A DNA stretch of 64,000 nucleotides from Rutpela maculata (Eukaryota; Arthropoda; Insecta; Coleoptera; Cerambycidae). The stretch spans positions 21,863,821 through 21,927,820 of the forward strand of contig OW386291.2 of assembly GCA_936432065.2 (NCBI GenBank), given 5' to 3'. Below the pieces are notes generated by a model that saw only the letters and a list, made by a program, of their open reading frames with translations, ran no database searches and was not told the DNA's origin. The position numbers and the translations under genes were made by a program. Shown here one piece after another: positions 59,715 to 64,000 of this stretch (the first letter of the stretch is position 1; every line of letters starts with the position of its first letter).

Positions 59715-60772
59715 CTTGAATCCTCCTCATTCCGATCATAACGAGCCTTCATTCGGTTACCAGTTTTGGTAATCTGTTCTCGGTCATTCTTTGGCTGTTT
59801 TCGACTTTCATTCACATAGTTGCTCTCGGATAGTGGTTCCTTATTGGCAGCACAATTCTTGCATTTTCGACACCAAGCCTCCACATCCTGGCGACTATTG
59901 ACCCAATAGAATCGTTCTCGTACTTTACTCAACGTCTTGTTTACTCCAAGGTGTCCGCCGGATGTGTCATTGTGCGCTTTCTGGAGTACTTCTGGTACAC
60001 GACACCTGGGAATCACTAAACGCATGGCAACCTGCTTCCCATCCGGGCTTTCCCATGCTCTCCTCAACAGCCCGTCTACAATCGTAAGTGAACCCCATTG
60101 TGACCATAAAGCCTTCAGCCCCGCTCCTTTGTCTGAAACATCCTTCCACTCTGGGCGTGTTCCTCGTTCTACTGCTTTCAACATAGGTCCAATTTCCGTA
60201 TCGTCCAGTTGCTCTTGTCTTAAAGCTTTCTTTGTCCAATTCTCTGGAATCTCTTTCGTTTCGCTTACACAACCTTGTGATGGTAAACTACTTGGGATTC
60301 TTCGAAGCTGGCAAACCTTTATTTCCCTGGGGGCATCGCTTTCACCAGCCAGCACTTCTCCAGTGGCATGTACAACCTCGGGGTTCCACTGTTGACAATC
60401 TCGTCTTACATGCCCTAATTTTCCACAGCTATAACATCGTATACCCCCACTTGGCTCCCCACTGCTTTGTTGCTTGCTTTGCTTCCCTGAAAAACTCTCC
60501 AGCAATTGCTTTACCATTCTGTGCAAGTCTCTCAGTAAAGTCTCCAGATTCTTTTTGTCCCAATACGACTCTTCGACAAATGTGGCATTTACCTTCTCCG
60601 GGCTTTGTTGTCGATAATCTCTCTTAATATGCCCTAACTTGCCGCACTGATAGCACTGGATACGTCCGTTTGGTTTTGCTCCACCTTGTTGCTTGTCCTG
60701 TCTCATTTGAAAATCCGACTTGGCCAGTAATTGACTCATCATTTTCTGCATGTTCTTCAGTATAGTGCTCAT
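59567..60772 (-). pseudogene. Gag zinc knuckles fused by deletion to the integrase zinc domain
   Basis: Two CCHC knuckles: CYQCGKLGHIKRDY, whose last Cys is Tyr, and CYSCGKLGHVRRDC, which is intact. Then a linker reaches VLQKAHNDTSGGHLGVNKT and CRKCKNCAANK, the HHCC zinc domain of integrase. The text jumps directly to KQPKNDREQITKTGNRMKAR, near the integrase end. Protease, RT, RNase H and the DDE core have therefore been lost in at least two deletions, in frame. A further frame change near 59725 precedes the last part (59714-59493). Confidence 0.8.
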
Positions 60773-60910
60773 GTTCTCTTAATCCGCATGTGCCTTTTCA
60801 ACGGTCACAGCACGCACTTCTGACCGTGGGGTGACTTCAAAGGCAGCTTCTACTTCGAGGGCACGCACCAGAGCCTCGCTAATACTTTGGTACCGCGTTA
60901 GCCTCAGAAC

Positions 60911-62056
60911 TCACCTGACCCCCATGTCCCTTATGCCATCTAAAAAGGCCCCGACGGCTAATTGTTCTTGGAATTCTCTTGGAGCACTTGGACACGCCAG
61001 GTGTGCCAATCTCTCTATCGCAGCTTCAAATTCTTGTAAACTTTCCCCAGCTTTTTGCACCCGGGATTTCAGCTGAGCCTGGTATAATTGGGCAAGGTGT
61101 TGATCGCCATACCTCAAGTCTAATGCAGCTTCCAAGACTTTAAAGTCCCTTTGTTTCTCAACTGGGATGATTTGGAGTAACTCTGAAGCTTGGCCCCTTA
61201 GTGCTAGAACTAATGCCATGGCCTTTTCCTCATTATCCCAATTGTTTGCACACGCTGCTGCCTCAAACTGCCTCTTGTACGTCGTCCAGGAACTTTGGCC
61301 GTCAAAAGAAGGAGGTTTTAGTCGCTGACCTGATGATACCACCTGCTGGCTTCCTCTATCTCTTAACTGTCGTTTAAGCCGGTCTATTTCTCCTTTGACT
61401 TCTTCGAACTTGTTTACTTTTTCTTTAACTTGACCGACTTCGGTCTTGACTTCACCTACTTTATCTTCGACCTTATCTACTTTTTCTTCTACCTTGTTTA
61501 TCTCTTCTTTGACTTCACTCTTGACAGAAATGATTGCGTCCTGTTGTATTTTTATTTGATCGTTCAGGATTTTCCTTAAGTCCTCCTGGCGTCTTTCTTC
61601 CAAGTCTTCCATTATTTTTCTGAGTTCGTCTTTTTCCTCTTGATGTTGACTTTCTTGCTCCTCTTTCTCCTCTTGCTGTCGTATCTTCAGGTCCTCCATC
61701 ATTTCTCTCAATTCGGCTTTTTCTTCTTGGCGTCTTGTTTCTTCATCCTCTTTTTCTTTCTGACGTCTTGTTTCTTCATCCTCTTTTTCTTTCTGACGTC
61801 TTCTTTCTTCATCCTCTTTTTCTTTCTGACGTCTTATTTCCTGATCTTCCATCATTTTCTTTAATTCGTCCCTTTCTTCTTGACGTCGTTTTTCTTGTTC
61901 TTCTTTTTCTTCCTGACGTCGCTTTTCTTGTTCGACTTTTTCTTCTTGACGCTGTTTTGCCTCCTCCTGGCGCTGCTGTGCCATCATCCTCGTAAATTCC
62001 GCAAGTAGGTCCTTCATTTGTTTCTCCGTAGCCATGCTTCTTGTTGTAATGGGCAT
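60911..62056 (-). pseudogene. Gag of the gypsy-type element (coiled coil + capsid), interrupted
   Basis: Starts MPITTRSMATEKQ. A long Glu/Lys/Arg/Gln coiled coil built of repeats (EEKEEQEKRRQE-like) fills the first half. Then a capsid-like part follows: LKPPSFDGQSSWTTYKRQFE, ALVLALRGQASELLQ and YQAQLKSRVQKAGESLQEFE. The frame ends in a TGA at 60911. The same frame continues beyond it (ISEALVRALEVEAAFEV) to a TAA at 60779-60781, after which the zinc-knuckle ORF begins. One nonsense change has cut an otherwise continuous Gag. Confidence 0.8.
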
Positions 62057-62491
62057 ACGATTATGTTAAAATAAATTTAACTGCCACGTCAATATCGGTA
62101 ATGGAACTTTCCGGAAAAATCTCGAACCAGCACAAAAAAGTCTTATCCAGAGTCTTTTGTCACTATCCAGTCCAGAGAATTTAATAATCTTCACTAATGT
62201 CCAAATAGAAGTCCTAGTAATTTTTCACGCACTAACACAAATGAGTCTTTTTCAGTGTCTCTATCACTTCTCAGTTCAAAGGATTTAATTATCACACTAA
62301 TGTCCTAATAAAATGTTCTACAATGTCTCAAAAATGCACTTAAACACTATTTTCCTGTTCGAAAATAACCCTCGAACAATGTCCAGTAAATTAGTCCTGT
62401 GTTAGCACTAACTCTCGAGAATACTTCTCGAACACTCCAACACAACTTCAGAGCTCCTCTTGTCATAAAATTCCGCTTTCTGACACCAATT

Positions 62492-63472
62492 TGTCACGTG
62501 TTTCCACCCTTAGGAAACCACCCCTTGCAAATTCCGTGGGTTCCAAAAATTATAACAAGAGATGTCCACTAGCACACTTTATTAAATATTTACTGGATAC
62601 TTCACAATACTATTATTAATTTAAATACACTTTACTGACTACAAATCACAATGTTTATCACTTTGTTTCTCTTTGGAGTCTTAACCTCACTTTCTATACT
62701 TTCTGAACTTTCTGAACTACTCGCTGAGAATGCGGTCGGTCTTTTATACCTAAAAATGACAGATCTCGATTTTTCTGTGATGACGCCACCATTCTCTAGA
62801 TAATTCCAGATGTCACCAGAACTAACTTCTGGTAGGTTCTTTCTCGAGTAGGTGCAAATACACTACATTCAGACATTCGATCTGTTGAAGTCTGTGCCCA
62901 CGGTTATTAAACTATAACGGTTACCTCATCCAGTAGCTTCTGGACGAAGGAGCGCGCAGGGGGGGAACTTCGGTCTAGCGCCTACGTCATGTAGCCACCG
63001 ATCTCTTTGTCTCTATCTTTTGCATGGGAATCGGATATATGTCTCTCTTGCACGCTTTATTTGTTTAATTATTCAGATCAAGGTCAAAGAGTCTAGGTAA
63101 ATCCAGAGCCGTCACTAGTTGCCGCGTGTCGTGTTTTCAATTTGTCTGGCATACTACAACGACAGTGTGTTTATTTTTATATTGTTTATCTCACATCGCA
63201 CTGTTACTGTCTGGTGTAATAAACTAGTTTGCTGTTGTCCCAGTGTATACTATTCGTTTATATCAGTGTTTATTAATTGAGTGAGTAGCAAAATGTCTAG
63301 TGCCGGCCCTGGCTGGGTCTAGAGGCTACGTCATTTTCGGTTACCCCTCCCGCGCGCTCCTTCGTCTAAAAGCTGCTGGATGATGCAACCGTATAGTTTA
63401 CTGACCGTGGTCTGTGCCTACTTTTTAGTAACCAACATAACCTTAAATTTTAAGGGGTTGCAACATATTACA
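62492..63472 (-). repeat. 5' LTR of the gypsy-type element, interrupted by a MITE
   Basis: LTR halves 62492-62898 and 63410-63472 match the 3' LTR. 511 bp of MITE plus a 9-bp duplication lie between them. Confidence 0.9.
62899..63409. mobile_element. 511-bp MITE with about 60-bp inverted repeats and 9-bp TSD
   Basis: Ends CACGGT..TAAACTATA and the mirror of CACGGTCAGTAAACTATACG, continuing through GACGAAGGAGCGCGC in both arms. GTCTGTGCC is duplicated at 62890-62898 and 63410-63418. Long TIRs with a 9-bp duplication fit Mutator-like elements. GC-richer than its surroundings. Confidence 0.85.
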
Positions 63473-64000
63473 ATATGAATAAAGTAAACATTAAATCTCA
63501 CCTAAATATAGTAGTAACTGAGTGCTCAAGTGAGCAAGACACACAGCACATTTCACGACACGTGGTCTACTGATGATATGCATGAATTCTTTTTACAAGG
63601 AGTGGGGGCTGTGCACTTGTGATTTGCAACCAATAGAACACTCTTAACTGGTATACATTTTCATCTTTGGACTTATTTAAGTGTTGAATGTAGTAACAGA
63701 GTGTAGCAACAAGTAAGTAAATCAAGAGGGACATTAAAAAAAAATCCGTAGAAATTTTTATACTTATCTTATAAATTTAAAATAATCAATCCATAAAATT
63801 TGATATATTTAAAAAGTTATTAGAATAATTGGGAGTGATAGGCATTTATGCTCTACAGAGTTATTCACATAAATATCTCGTGTCATTGGCTGAGGGACAG
63901 GTTCAAATTACCATGTAATACATAATTGTCCACTATGTTACTATAATAATTCAAAAATATGTCTAGTAGTATAAATATAAACAGAAGACAATAATGATTA
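63473..64000. other. Right edge of the window, unassigned
   Basis: Continuation of the sequence interrupted by the LTR element. It carries one GTAACAGAGTG motif at 63693-63703. No gene recognised. Confidence 0.5.

Larger units (their letters stand above)
59030..63472 (-). mobile_element. Ty3/gypsy-type LTR retrotransposon, internally deleted
   Basis: LTRs at 59030-59481 and 62492-63472, with TGT...ACA ends and a 4-bp ATAT duplication outside. On the minus strand the element reads 5' LTR (right), a primer-binding site beginning TGGTGTCAGAAAGCGG just inside (looks tRNA-Leu-like), Gag, a scrap of Pol, a polypurine tract AAGGAGGGGGCAG, and the 3' LTR (left). Protease, reverse transcriptase, RNase H and the integrase core are absent, so it is non-autonomous. 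3.93 kb without the MITE in its right LTR. Confidence 0.88.

Noticed and set aside
61640..61995. Plus-strand Phe/Leu-rich ORFs resembling membrane proteins
   Set aside because: Antisense of the Gag coiled-coil repeats.
53020..64000. Upstream WW-domain exons of the FNBP4-like gene
   Set aside because: I looked for W...YYW...W patterns with splice borders on the minus strand and found none; they are probably outside the window.

Overview
This window is nuclear DNA of an animal, most likely an insect and probably a beetle. It is AT-rich, has short spliced exons with GT/AG borders, and is crowded with transposable elements. The insect/beetle placement rests on gene content and repeat style, not on a database search.

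Three host genes are supported. (1) A PHRF1 homologue (RING + PHD finger protein with an RS-rich middle and a C-terminal SRI-like domain) runs on the minus strand from 31491 to about 312. It has six coding exons: 31491-31258, 18983-18226, 15930-11091, 929-801, 741-619 and 365-312. Phases fit at every junction and give about 2045 residues. (2) RpS13 (ribosomal protein uS15) lies head to head with it on the plus strand (31833-32522, three coding exons, 151 residues). The start codons are 341 bp apart across a probable shared promoter with YY1-like and NRF1/EWG-like motifs. (3) The 3' part of a formin-binding-protein-4-like gene lies on the minus strand (53010-49749, three exons seen). Its upstream exons were not found and probably lie beyond the window.

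Layout: 1-11090 is the PHRF1 3' end and its 10.2-kb intron 3, filled with nested inverted-repeat transposons. These include a relic DDE/SWIM transposase (about 3540-4329) and a broken PIN-like nuclease ORF (8409-9230). 11091-18983 holds the two large PHRF1 exons, separated by an intron with another inverted-repeat relic. 18984-31257 is intron 1 (12.3 kb), with a long LINE (19295-23600), a rearranged LINE-derived element (23867-26717) and several MITEs. 31258-32560 is the PHRF1/RpS13 promoter pair. 32560-49700 is gene-poor, with MITEs, foldbacks, two broken LINEs (minus 44760-41571; plus about 45825-47277) and a 19-bp minisatellite (47995-48840). 49711-53010 is the FNBP4-like 3' end. 53370-64000 contains a LINE scrap, MITEs, a large palindrome and an internally deleted Ty3/gypsy-type LTR element (59030-63472) whose upstream LTR carries a 511-bp MITE.

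No operon, CRISPR array, tRNA or rRNA was seen. The most interesting signals are the nested inverted repeats inside PHRF1 introns, which would fold into long dsRNA in the host pre-mRNA. Next are the young but gutted LTR element with its dated MITE insertion, the rearranged LINE derivative with exact target-site duplications, and the nuclease-like ORF carried between inverted repeats.
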